From Methanolinea sp. UBA275 (GTDB lineage: Archaea > Halobacteriota > Methanomicrobia > Methanomicrobiales > Methanospirillaceae), in NCBI GenBank assembly GCA_002506105.1, contig DAWU01000016.1, forward strand, positions 1 to 30,837: a DNA stretch of 30,837 bases, read 5' to 3'. A program made the position numbers and the translations under genes. Below are positions 14,045 to 22,693 of this stretch, piece after piece. The notes under the pieces were generated by a model. The model was not told where the DNA came from, searched no databases, and was given only the letters and a program-made list of their open reading frames with translations. Each line of letters starts with the position of its first letter. The stretch's first letter is position 1.

Positions 14045-15097
14045 ATGTGTGGAATAATAGGGGTAATAGACAGGTCCAGGCAACGGATGGATGGAGCGAA
14101 TATCAGAAAAGCGCTCTCGATGATGGATGAACGCGGAAGCGGGGAAGGGGCCGGGTACGTTGCCTACGGGGCCTTCCCGGAATTTGCGGAATGCTATGCC
14201 ATTCATGTATTCTTCGACACTGTCCACGAAACAAAGCCTGCGGTTGACCAGGAGCTGGCGAAGTGGGGAACAATCATCCATGAAGAGGAGATCCCGACGT
14301 ACGAGCAGCAGAATCTCCGGAAGATCCACACACCCTGGCGGTATTTTTTTCTCCCTGACCCGCACCTGATGCCGAGAAGCACGACGCCGGAAGATGATAT
14401 CGTCATGCACCTCGTCATGAAGGTGAATACGACTATCCCGGGGGCTCTCATCTACTCATCAGGGAAGAACATTGCCCTTTTCAAGGCATCCGGGTGGCCT
14501 GAGGAGGTTGCTGATTTCTACCGCATCCAGGATTACAAGGGATACCTATGGCTCGGGCACAACCGCTACCCCACAAATACGCCTGGGTGGTGGGGAGGGG
14601 CCCATCCCTTCAATCTCCTGCACTGGAGTGTTGTCCACAACGGAGAGATCACCTCGTACGGGACAAATCGCCGCTACATCGAGAGTTATGGGTATCGCTG
14701 CTCGATGTTCACCGACACCGAGGTTGTTGCATATCTCTTTGATCTCCTGGTCCGCCGCCACCAGCTCAGCCCCGAGATTGCAGTCAAGGCTCTTGCCCCT
14801 CCCTTCTGGGACGATATCGATCGGATGCCGGAGAAGGTCGCCCGACTGAATACGGCAATACGTCTCACCTATGGACCGGCACTGATGAATGGACCGTTTG
14901 CTATCGTAGTCGCTCGTCCCGATGCGATAGTCGGCTTCACTGACAGGATCAAGCTTCGACCTCTTGTTACGGGGACATCAGGATCAAAGCTCTATATCTC
15001 AAGCGAAGAGGCAGCCATACGGATCATGGAGCCTGGTGTGGGGGATATCACCATGCCCCGTGCTGGCGAGCCGATTATCGGGAGGGTTGTCGCATGA
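14045..15097 (+). CDS. glutamate synthase glutaminase subunit (class II amidotransferase)
   Basis: This is the free-standing glutaminase domain that releases ammonia from glutamine. ATG 14045 is chosen rather than GTG 14036 because class II amidotransferases need cysteine right after the initiator methionine, and the sequence reads MCGIIGV. Other motifs are GHNRYPTNT (the glutamine-binding arginine), GGAHPFNLLHWSVVHNGEI and FTDTEVVAYL. The product has 350 residues. GTGATCG before the start may act as a ribosome site. The 3' end overlaps the next gene by ATGA. In bacteria this domain is fused to the rest of GltB; here it is separate, as in other archaea. Confidence 0.9.
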   Translation: MCGIIGVIDRSRQRMDGANIRKALSMMDERGSGEGAGYVAYGAFPEFAECYAIHVFFDTVHETKPAVDQELAKWGTIIHEEEIPTYEQQNLRKIHTPWRYFFLPDPHLMPRSTTPEDDIVMHLVMKVNTTIPGALIYSSGKNIALFKASGWPEEVADFYRIQDYKGYLWLGHNRYPTNTPGWWGGAHPFNLLHWSVVHNGEITSYGTNRRYIESYGYRCSMFTDTEVVAYLFDLLVRRHQLSPEIAVKALAPPFWDDIDRMPEKVARLNTAIRLTYGPALMNGPFAIVVARPDAIVGFTDRIKLRPLVTGTSGSKLYISSEEAAIRIMEPGVGDITMPRAGEPIIGRVVA

Positions 15098-16602
15098 CGA
15101 TCGGCAGTGTTCCCGTAAAATTCCGGATTACAGTCGATCCCGACCAGTGTATGCTCTGCGGCCGCTGTGCGGAGAACTGTCCCTACGACGTCTTCCGCAT
15201 CGAGAATAACCGCATGCATGTGAATTCACGAAAGTGCGTCGCCTGTCACCGGTGCATTGCCATGTGCCCCCGCGATGCCATCAACATCAAGGAGAGGCCG
15301 GTCGATTACCGGAGCCACCCGGTGTGGACCACCGAGATCCGGGAGGCCATCTACAACCAGGCCAGGACCGGGAAGATCATCCTTGCCGGGATGGGAAACG
15401 CCCAGCCGTATCCTGTGATCTTTGACAGCCTAGTCCTGGATGCATGCCAGGTGACCAATCCGAGCATCGATCCCCTTCGCGAGCCGATGGAGTTGCGAAC
15501 ATATCTCGGGAAGAAACCCTCGAGGCTCGAGATCAAGGAGGATTCCGATGGTGTCGACGTGCTCACCACACTTGCCCCGAACCTCAAGCTCGAGACCCCT
15601 ATTATGATCGGTCACATGAGTTACGGTGCGATCAGCCTGAACGCACAGCAGAGTATCGCGAGGGCAGTCTCAGACATGGGAACCTACATGGGAACCGGAG
15701 AGGGTGGGTTGCACCAGTCATTGTACCCGTACCAGAGCCACATGATCGTCCAGGTGGCATCCGGCCGGTTCGGCGTGGATATCAATTACCTTGAGAGGGG
15801 GGCCGCTATCGAGATCAAGATAGGCCAGGGTGCAAAACCAGGGATCGGCGGGCATCTTCCCGGAGAAAAGGTCTGCGAGGATGTCTCATGCACACGGATG
15901 ATCCCGGTCGGGAGCGATGCGATAAGCCCCGCCCCGCATCATGATATTTACAGTATCGAGGATTTGAAGCAACTCGTGCGAAGCCTGAAGGAGGCGACGG
16001 AGTGGAAAAAGCCGGTCTTTGTCAAGATCGCAGCGGTCCATAACGCAGCCGCGATCGCCGCGGGAATAGCCAGATCTTCTGCTGATGTTGTGGTGATTGA
16101 TGGGTTCCGTGGAGGAACCGGGGCAGCACCGAAGGTATTCCGCGATCATGTCGGGATTCCCATCGAGGCCGCAATCGCAAGCGTCGATGCAAAGCTCCGT
16201 GCTCAGGGAATCAGGAACCAGGTCTCACTCATCGCGAGTGGCGGGATCCGGGAGAGTGCAGATGTGGCAAAAGTGATTGCACTTGGTGCGGATGCCGTGT
16301 ACATCGGGACCGCAGCACTTGTCGCCATGGGATGCAGGGTCTGCGGGACCTGTTACAGGGGGTTATGTCCCTGGGGCATCGCAACCCAGCGGCCCGATCT
16401 CGTTGCCCGTCTCGACCCGGAGGTGGCCTCGAAGAATGTAGCAAACCTCATCCATGCATGGACGCTTGAACTCTCCGAGCTGATGGGTGCGGCAGGGATC
16501 AACAGTATCGGAAGCCTGCGTGGAAACAGGGACAGGCTGCGGGGATACCTCCTCGATGAGTCCATGATGAACGTCCTCGATGTGAAATCCGTAGGAGCCT
16601 GA
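15094..16602 (+). CDS. gltB: glutamate synthase FMN/ferredoxin-domain subunit
   Basis: The 502-residue central subunit carries two N-terminal 4Fe-4S motifs (C19-x2-C22-x2-C25-x3-C29 and C48-x2-C51-x2-C54-x3-C58). The FMN-binding synthase barrel follows: APNLKLETPIMIGHMSYGAIS, TGEGG, GQGAKPGIGGHLPG, VIDGFRGGTGAAP, IASGGIRESADVAKVIALGADAVYIGTA. Then comes a cysteine-rich segment (CRVCGTCYRGLCPWGIATQ) in the place of the 3Fe-4S cluster. It makes glutamate from 2-oxoglutarate and ammonia passed from the glutaminase. There is no NADPH domain, so electrons must arrive from another subunit through the ferredoxin clusters. ATGA overlap with the gene before; the next starts one base after the stop. 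Confidence 0.93.
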   Translation: MTIGSVPVKFRITVDPDQCMLCGRCAENCPYDVFRIENNRMHVNSRKCVACHRCIAMCPRDAINIKERPVDYRSHPVWTTEIREAIYNQARTGKIILAGMGNAQPYPVIFDSLVLDACQVTNPSIDPLREPMELRTYLGKKPSRLEIKEDSDGVDVLTTLAPNLKLETPIMIGHMSYGAISLNAQQSIARAVSDMGTYMGTGEGGLHQSLYPYQSHMIVQVASGRFGVDINYLERGAAIEIKIGQGAKPGIGGHLPGEKVCEDVSCTRMIPVGSDAISPAPHHDIYSIEDLKQLVRSLKEATEWKKPVFVKIAAVHNAAAIAAGIARSSADVVVIDGFRGGTGAAPKVFRDHVGIPIEAAIASVDAKLRAQGIRNQVSLIASGGIRESADVAKVIALGADAVYIGTAALVAMGCRVCGTCYRGLCPWGIATQRPDLVARLDPEVASKNVANLIHAWTLELSELMGAAGINSIGSLRGNRDRLRGYLLDESMMNVLDVKSVGA

Positions 16603-16603
16603 A

Positions 16604-17350
16604 GTGATCATGAACACGGTCCGGATCGATGCACGCGGGATGCACTATTCCCTTCTCAATACTGCGATCAGGAAGGCGGTCGCTTCAGGTGTACGGGAGA
16701 TCATTGTCGACAACGTCATGGGCCAGCGGTTCATTGCTGACGGACTCAAGGGAGACGCAACCCTTACAATACACGGTGTTCCTGGTGGTGACCTCGGGAT
16801 GTTTATGAGCGGTCCGACCTGCATTGTCCATGGCAACTGCGACCATGCCCCGGGAAATACCATGGACAACGGGAAGATTATCATCCACGGGAGTGCAGGG
16901 GATGCAGTCGCCCATTCGATGAGGGGAGGGAAGGTCTTTGTCAGGGATAATGTCGGGTACCGGGCAGGGATCCACATGAAACAATACATGGAGAAACGCC
17001 CGGTCCTCGTCATCGGGGGAAGTTACCGTGCATTTCTCGGTGAGTACATGGCAGGAGGATTGATCCTCTCCCTTGGCGACCCTGCTGTGCATCCCCATAC
17101 TGAACGGGGAATTGGATCGGGAATCCATGGCGGTAAGATCGTGATCCGGGGGAATATCGATGAGTATTACCTGGGTGTGGGAGCACGAACATTCACTCTT
17201 TCGAATGAAGGGATGGACGAGATCATTCCCCTTATTGAAGAGTATGCGGGGTATTTTGGGATTGATCCGGATCCGCTCATTCATGAATCCTATACCCAGG
17301 TAACGCCCTCGAGCAGCAGGCCGTTTGCCAGCAAGTATACGTGGGAGTGA
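16604..17350 (+). CDS. glutamate synthase GXGXG-domain subunit
   Basis: The 248-residue protein is the C-terminal beta-helix domain of glutamate synthase, here its own gene. The repeated turns are visible: GVREIIVDNVMGQRFIADGL, GDATLTIHGVPG, CIVHGNCDHAPGNTM, GKIIIHGSAGDAVAHSM, GKVFVRDNVGYRAGIHM, VIGGSYRAFLGEYMAGG and GSGIHGGKIVIRG. It supports the active site and channel. GTG 16604 has AGGAG six bases upstream; ATG 16610 is two codons later and preceded by GTGATC. Confidence 0.92.
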   Translation: MIMNTVRIDARGMHYSLLNTAIRKAVASGVREIIVDNVMGQRFIADGLKGDATLTIHGVPGGDLGMFMSGPTCIVHGNCDHAPGNTMDNGKIIIHGSAGDAVAHSMRGGKVFVRDNVGYRAGIHMKQYMEKRPVLVIGGSYRAFLGEYMAGGLILSLGDPAVHPHTERGIGSGIHGGKIVIRGNIDEYYLGVGARTFTLSNEGMDEIIPLIEEYAGYFGIDPDPLIHESYTQVTPSSSRPFASKYTWE

Positions 17351-17358
17351 GAGGAATC

Positions 17359-18381
17359 ATGGCGACCAGGAGTTATCTCGATCTCAAGGAAGAGGTCTGG
17401 GACCGGAATATCTGTGCGGGGTGTGGAGCATGCGTGGCGGTCTGTCCTGCAGACGCTCTCTGTTTTGGCGAACCCGGAGGAGCTCCGGTTCCAAGAAATA
17501 TTGGATACTGCAAACAGCAGAATGATGAAGTTGACTGTGGGGCATGTTATGACGCATGTCCCCGGATTGTACAGACGGATGAAGGGATGCTCGGGCACTA
17601 CCAGGAGATTCTCTCGGCAAGGGCAACGCTCGAGATCCCAAGGAAGCAGACAGGCGGTGCCGTGACTGCAATCCTGGTTTCCGCGATGCGCCAGGGCTTA
17701 ATTGATGCTGTGGTCACTGTCTCGGAGGACCGGTGGACCATGAAACCAGTCTCGGTTGTTCTTACGGATTCTGAAGAAATTGTGGTCCATGCCGGGAGCA
17801 GGTACAACTGGTGGGTACCCCTCGTCGCAGCACTCAAGACCGCAGTGATCGAGAAGAAGTACCAAAAAATCGCTGTCATCGGGGTACCATGCGTGGTGCA
17901 GGCAATCCACCGGATACGCAAGAGTGAGAATGATCTCTTAAAGCCGTTCGGAAAGAGGATCCGCTTCGTAATCGGGCTCTTCTGCACCGAGACATTCGAT
18001 TACAACCAGCTGATAGAGGGAGTGCTCAGGAACGATCATCATATAGAGACCTGGAATATCGACCACCTCGATATCCGCGGGAAGCTCGAGGTCACCATGC
18101 GGGATGGTACCACTAAAAATCTCCGCCTTGATGCGCTTGAGGGAACCATCCGTCCGGGCTGTCGTTACTGCAAGGACTTCACCGGTCTCTTTTCCGATAT
18201 CTCTGCCGGGGCCGTTGGGAGCGGGAGCGGGCATACCACACTGATCGTGAGGAATGATACCGGGCGTGTATTTGTCAGGGAAGCAATTGCCCGGAACACT
18301 CTTCTTGAAGAGGGGGAGGTCGATGTCAGTGCCATCGAGAAACTGGGGAACCTGAAGCGGGCGAAGAACCGCAGTGTCTGA
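17359..18381 (+). CDS. F420 hydrogenase/dehydrogenase beta-subunit family protein (FrhB-like)
   Basis: The 340-residue protein belongs to the FrhB/FpoF family, which carries FAD and exchanges hydride with coenzyme F420. It has a 4Fe-4S motif (C19-x2-C22-x2-C25-x3-C29) and a second cysteine group (C60, C63, C67). The family blocks are TGGAVTAILVSAMRQGLIDAVV, IAVIGVPCVVQAIHRIR, FVIGLFCTETFDYNQL, RPGCRYCKDFTGLFSDISAGAVGSG and NTLLEEGEVDVS. Placed 9 bases after the last glutamate synthase gene, it probably feeds electrons from F420H2 into the ferredoxin clusters of the FMN subunit. ATG 17359 has AGAGGA just before it; the GTG at 17341 overlaps the previous gene. Confidence 0.88.
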   Translation: MATRSYLDLKEEVWDRNICAGCGACVAVCPADALCFGEPGGAPVPRNIGYCKQQNDEVDCGACYDACPRIVQTDEGMLGHYQEILSARATLEIPRKQTGGAVTAILVSAMRQGLIDAVVTVSEDRWTMKPVSVVLTDSEEIVVHAGSRYNWWVPLVAALKTAVIEKKYQKIAVIGVPCVVQAIHRIRKSENDLLKPFGKRIRFVIGLFCTETFDYNQLIEGVLRNDHHIETWNIDHLDIRGKLEVTMRDGTTKNLRLDALEGTIRPGCRYCKDFTGLFSDISAGAVGSGSGHTTLIVRNDTGRVFVREAIARNTLLEEGEVDVSAIEKLGNLKRAKNRSV

Positions 18382-18407
18382 TCCCCCTCCCCCGGGACGC
18401 ATTTACC

Positions 18408-18413
18408 TTTTTT
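18408..18413 (+). terminator. oligo-T terminator of the glt operon
   Basis: Six T residues followed by CCC lie 27 bases past the stop of the FrhB-like gene. Confidence 0.4.
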
Positions 18414-18515
18414 CCCTCCGGAACCTCGCAGCATGAGCACAGGGTAAAAGGCGGGCCAGGGAAATGTTCAATTGCTTTCGATGGGAAATATCAGGCTTGA
18501 ACAGGATATGGCAGC

Positions 18516-19187
18516 ATGAAACTCAGTGTTCTTCTGGTAGGATTCCTGGTAGTCGCACTTGCCGGGGCAGGGATAGTATCGGCAGAGACAGGTTCAGATT
18601 CCCCGCCAGCATTCCCGGGACAGCCCCAGCTTCCTCATTCGTTCTATGGAACCCTTGAAGCGGCAGGAAATCCCGTGCCTGCTGGAGTCCCGATTGAAGC
18701 AACTGCCGAAGGTGTGGTAACGGGGCTTGCGGGCAATCCCCTCTATTCACGTGAGGGCAGGTATGGTTCGGTGGATCCGCTGATCCCGCGCCTTGAAGTC
18801 CAGGGAACTCTCGCGACCGGTACCGATATTGCCTTTTTTATCGGGGGCATCAGGGCAGAGGTGCAGGCAGGCGGTCCCGGAGGGGCCTGGACCAGCAGTT
18901 ACCCCTTCAAACCGGGAGAAGTTACCGAACTCAATCTCCGAATCGCACAGGCTGTGACCCCGGTTCCAGGGTACGTGGAATTACCAGAGATGACACTCGC
19001 AGCAACCCCCGTTGTCACCACCACGTCACAGGTGGTGAACCCATCAACCGACATGATGATCGTGCTCATCGGAGTGCTCGTCGTCCTTGGGATTGTTGCA
19101 TATTATCTGGGGAGGCGGGCCGATAAGAAGAAGGCATCTCCGGAGCAGGATTCAGGAACCCCAAAAGAAGAGAAACCCGAAGAATAA
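18516..19187 (+). CDS. membrane-anchored surface protein with FYGT domain
   Basis: The 223-residue protein has a signal peptide (1-23, ending IVSAE), an extracytoplasmic beta-rich domain (42-144), a Thr/Val-rich stalk, a membrane segment (180-199) and a short lysine/glutamate-rich cytoplasmic tail. The domain begins SFYGTLEAAGNPVPAGVPIEA and contains GSVDPLIPRLEV and a closing LNLRIAQ. It matches the middle domain of the PKD protein ending at 7782. It is probably a cell-surface protein of unknown role. AGGATAT precedes the ATG. The gene stands alone between the glt operon and the protease gene. Confidence 0.7.
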   Translation: MKLSVLLVGFLVVALAGAGIVSAETGSDSPPAFPGQPQLPHSFYGTLEAAGNPVPAGVPIEATAEGVVTGLAGNPLYSREGRYGSVDPLIPRLEVQGTLATGTDIAFFIGGIRAEVQAGGPGGAWTSSYPFKPGEVTELNLRIAQAVTPVPGYVELPEMTLAATPVVTTTSQVVNPSTDMMIVLIGVLVVLGIVAYYLGRRADKKKASPEQDSGTPKEEKPEE

Positions 19188-19359
19188 CCCGATAGGGGAT
19201 GAGCTTATCCCATCCATCTATTTTAAGTAGCAGACCGGGGAATGACATATCCAGACAGGTGTCCTCAGATCGCTCGTTCGCCCCGCCTTGAATGAAAAAG
19301 GTTCCCCAACGATCAGGTTCCACAGAGAAATACAACACATGATACGGACGGAAAACCTC

Positions 19360-21621
19360 ATGATACGGAGAATTTTTATCGTGTTCATACTGGCAGCACT
19401 GCTCCTCTCCCCGGTGATGGCGTTCAATATCTCGGGACTGGAGAGGATGAAAAGTCTGACTGATGATCGGCTCACACCCTTCAACCCGGATTTTATCAAT
19501 TACATCAGGTTTCACTCAATCATCGATCGTTATCGCAACAGCAACGAGGGGCACAGCCTTGGATTGATTCCAACACCCTTCATGCTGCGGGAAGTGCTTG
19601 TCGAGAATACCACCACGAACGCAAAAGGGGAGAGCGTCTCCGATCTCTCATCCAATGAGGTTGCAAAGACCGGTCTTGCAGACGTCGCATCATACAGGCT
19701 GGCACCAACCAACCCCGAATTCGAGCATTTCATAAGAAACCGGACATCGCAGGTATCCCGCGTTGTTGATCAGGAGGGGCATTCGCTTGGTCTCATCCCC
19801 TCAGTCATCGATATCGGGACACTCACCTCCTCGGAATATGGCAGCAGCGAACTGGTGACCAGTACGGGAACAGGGGATTCATATTCGGTGAGCAAGGGTG
19901 CCATGGCAAGTTCGTTCGATCTCAGAACAACCGGCAAGGTCCCACCCATCAAAGACCAGGCCGAGTGCGGGGCATGCTGGGCATTCTCAACGTACGGGTC
20001 CCTTGAATCAACCAACCTTCCCGAAACAAGCTGGGACTTTTCCGAGAACCACATGAAAAATACCCATGGGTTCGATCTCTCACCCTGCCAGGGCGGAAAT
20101 TACCAGATGTCGACCGCATACCTTGCACGCTGGGGAGGAGCAGTGAGTGAATCCGCGGATCCGTACAGCGCCTCTGACAGCGTCTCGTCAATGAATGAGG
20201 ATGTCACGGTGCATGTCCAGGATGTCACCTATCTCCCAAAGAGGACGGGGCCGCTCGACAATGATCTGATCAAGCAGATGCTCCAGCAGCATGGTGCCCT
20301 GTATTCGCAGGTCAGGTGGGAGAGCAGTTACTACGCGAGAGATCATGCCGCGTATTACTACCCGGGGTCATCATCACCGAACCATGCCATAGTAATCGTC
20401 GGATGGGATGATCGGTACAGCCGGAACAATTTCGCCACCCCTCCTCCAGGGGATGGGGCATTCCTTATCAGGAACAACTGGGGTGACGACTGGGGTGATC
20501 GTGGATACGGCTACGTATCATATTATGATTCCTGGATCGGGAAACCGTCCGCCCAGTATTTTTCGGAGAGCGTGAACAATTACGACTATGTCTACCAGTA
20601 TGACCCCCTGGGATGGGTGATCAGTTTCGGGACCGGGAGTGACACAGGGTATCTCGCAAACGTCTTCTCATCTTCCCAGGATGAAGAGCTGGCAGCTGTC
20701 GGATTTTTTACCGCCGTCCCGAATTCCGACTACCAGATCGAGGTGTACCGGGGAGTCTCTTCGAGTCCGCGGGGTAGGACTCCGAGTGTTGTTCAGACGG
20801 GATCATTCCCGTTTGCAGGATATCACACGGTCGATCTCACGTCAACTGTGCCCCTGGAGAGGGGAGAAAAATTCTCGATTGTCATGACGATCAGAACCCC
20901 GGGATACAATTACCCGGTCGCAATCGAGTATCCCTACAACGGGTATTCAACAAAAGCCCGGGCCCGAGCCGGTGAGAGCTGGGTGAGCAAGGACGGGGCA
21001 ACATGGACAGATATCACGACAGCCTACCCGAACACCAATGTCTGCCTGAAAGCATTCACCCGGACCATGGAGGGCACCTCTATACCTGTCCCCACAAGGA
21101 CCCCCGTGGTGATTCCGACCACGCCCACCACCAGTGTTGATAAGAAGTCACCGGCAGTCAGCATCACATCACCCTCCATTATGGCGAGATATTCGCCCGG
21201 GTCGGAGGTCACCATCACGTGGTCCTCATCCGATAATGTCGGGGTTGTCTCGGCGTCCCTCATGTATTCTGTTGACCGGGGGAAAAACTGGAACATGATC
21301 TCGCAATCCGTGCCCCCAGCAGGCACGTATTCGTGGATTTTACCCGACGGACTCTCTGGCAGCCTCGTGATAAAGGTGAGTGCGAAAGATGCAGCAGGGA
21401 ATGCTGGGTCTGCTACCAAGTCCATTTCGATCAAGGCCGGGGCATCGACGGCCGGACCGGTCACAAGCAGGCCATCTTCGACTGTCAGCAGTACCGGTGG
21501 TGGAGACCCATCCGTATCCGCGATCCCTGATTCGGTCCGGACCGCCGTCGCGGGTAGAGCGCGATTCAATTCTGGTGGGAAGAGTATCGCACCCATCAGT
21601 GTAACGCAGCGACGTTCCTGA
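19360..21621 (+). CDS. secreted papain-like (C1) cysteine protease with lectin-like and Ig-like domains
   Basis: From ATG 19360 the product is 753 residues with a signal peptide (1-21). The pro-region holds two copies of a unit reading L.P.NP.F...I, then EGHSLGLIP (about 38-76 and 114-150). The papain domain (about 185-400) shows all catalytic positions: Q200 and C206 in QAECGACWAFS, H342 in NHAIVIVGW, N372 in RNNWGDDWG. A lectin-like domain follows (about 410-570, YVYQYDPLGW), then a Thr/Pro linker and an Ig-like domain (about 595-690). No membrane anchor is seen at the C-terminus. It should be exported and activated by removal of the pro-region. ATG 19339 and 19288 are upstream alternatives. 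Confidence 0.85.
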   Translation: MIRRIFIVFILAALLLSPVMAFNISGLERMKSLTDDRLTPFNPDFINYIRFHSIIDRYRNSNEGHSLGLIPTPFMLREVLVENTTTNAKGESVSDLSSNEVAKTGLADVASYRLAPTNPEFEHFIRNRTSQVSRVVDQEGHSLGLIPSVIDIGTLTSSEYGSSELVTSTGTGDSYSVSKGAMASSFDLRTTGKVPPIKDQAECGACWAFSTYGSLESTNLPETSWDFSENHMKNTHGFDLSPCQGGNYQMSTAYLARWGGAVSESADPYSASDSVSSMNEDVTVHVQDVTYLPKRTGPLDNDLIKQMLQQHGALYSQVRWESSYYARDHAAYYYPGSSSPNHAIVIVGWDDRYSRNNFATPPPGDGAFLIRNNWGDDWGDRGYGYVSYYDSWIGKPSAQYFSESVNNYDYVYQYDPLGWVISFGTGSDTGYLANVFSSSQDEELAAVGFFTAVPNSDYQIEVYRGVSSSPRGRTPSVVQTGSFPFAGYHTVDLTSTVPLERGEKFSIVMTIRTPGYNYPVAIEYPYNGYSTKARARAGESWVSKDGATWTDITTAYPNTNVCLKAFTRTMEGTSIPVPTRTPVVIPTTPTTSVDKKSPAVSITSPSIMARYSPGSEVTITWSSSDNVGVVSASLMYSVDRGKNWNMISQSVPPAGTYSWILPDGLSGSLVIKVSAKDAAGNAGSATKSISIKAGASTAGPVTSRPSSTVSSTGGGDPSVSAIPDSVRTAVAGRARFNSGGKSIAPISVTQRRS

Positions 21622-21697
21622 AGGATACCTCCTGCCGTGACAGAACCATACATTCAATCTTTCCTGCACACGAATATTGTGGACAGTAGGGACTGCG

Positions 21698-22693
21698 ATG
21701 GCGAGGAAGAGGGAACTCTCCCGCGGGTGCATGCTATGCCACCGGGGAGGAAAGATGGTACTGTTCGTTACAGGGCTCTGTCCCCGTACCTGCTGGTACT
21801 GTCCGCTCTCTTCCGAGAGGAAAGGCCGCGATGTCATCTATGCAAACGAGCGGCTCATCCAGACCCCGGACGACGCTGAAGCAGTGGCACGGCTGATGAG
21901 TGCGCTCGGGACCGGGATCACAGGGGGCGAACCGCTCGCAGTCATCGATCGCGTGATCACATTCAGTAAACGTCTCAAGCAGGTATTCGGCGATTCCCAT
22001 CACATCCATCTCTACACAGGTAAGGCGCCTGATGAGGATACACTCAGGGATCTCAGGGGGCTCGTGGATGAGATCCGCATGCACCCTCCCCATGATATAT
22101 GGGGCCGGGTGGCGGAGTCTCCCTACAGGGACTCTGCCGTCCTTGCAAGGGAGATGGGGTTTTCGATCGGAGTCGAGGTCCCCTCACTTCCCGGAACCGG
22201 CGACCTCTCCTCAATCCTTCATTATCTCGATTTTCTGAACATCAATGAACTTGAATGGGGTGAGACGAATGCCGAAGCCATGCGGGAGCGGAACATGGTG
22301 CTTGAGGATGGCATCCATAACGCAGTCAGGGGAGGACGGGGATGGGCCGGGGATCTTCTGAATCATCCAAGGGTTCACTGGTGCTCATCGTCATTCAAGG
22401 ATTCTGTACAGCTCCGGAAAAGGCTGCTTCGGGTTGCCCGGAACACGGCGAGACCTTTCGACCAGGTGACACGCGACGGGACGATCCTCTACGGGGTGCT
22501 CAAATGTGTCGGGACCGTGCTTCCCCCTCTCTTTGAACAGCTCGATCCCGGGATGTATGAACTGAAGGATGGTGCAGTAGAGACGGCATGGTGGGTGATC
22601 ACCGAGTTCTCCGACAAAATGCCGGGTGAAAAGGTGATCATCGAGCGGTATCCCGACAGGGGACTCGTCGTGGAGGTGACACCGGTCGCATGA
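21698..22693 (+). CDS. radical SAM protein (COG2108-like)
   Basis: The 331-residue protein has the radical SAM cluster motif C28-x3-C32-x2-C35 (LCPRTCWYC) and the GGEP motif (TGITGGEPLA). It also has an earlier CMLC pair (C11, C14) that could bind metal or a second cluster. It resembles the archaeal group of uncharacterised proteins related to pyruvate formate-lyase activase (COG2108). Substrate unknown. ATG 21698 is preferred over a TTG at 21677. It overlaps uppS by ATGA, so the two are probably co-translated and may act in one pathway, perhaps on the isoprenoid lipid; that link rests on position only. Confidence 0.8.
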   Translation: MARKRELSRGCMLCHRGGKMVLFVTGLCPRTCWYCPLSSERKGRDVIYANERLIQTPDDAEAVARLMSALGTGITGGEPLAVIDRVITFSKRLKQVFGDSHHIHLYTGKAPDEDTLRDLRGLVDEIRMHPPHDIWGRVAESPYRDSAVLAREMGFSIGVEVPSLPGTGDLSSILHYLDFLNINELEWGETNAEAMRERNMVLEDGIHNAVRGGRGWAGDLLNHPRVHWCSSSFKDSVQLRKRLLRVARNTARPFDQVTRDGTILYGVLKCVGTVLPPLFEQLDPGMYELKDGAVETAWWVITEFSDKMPGEKVIIERYPDRGLVVEVTPVA

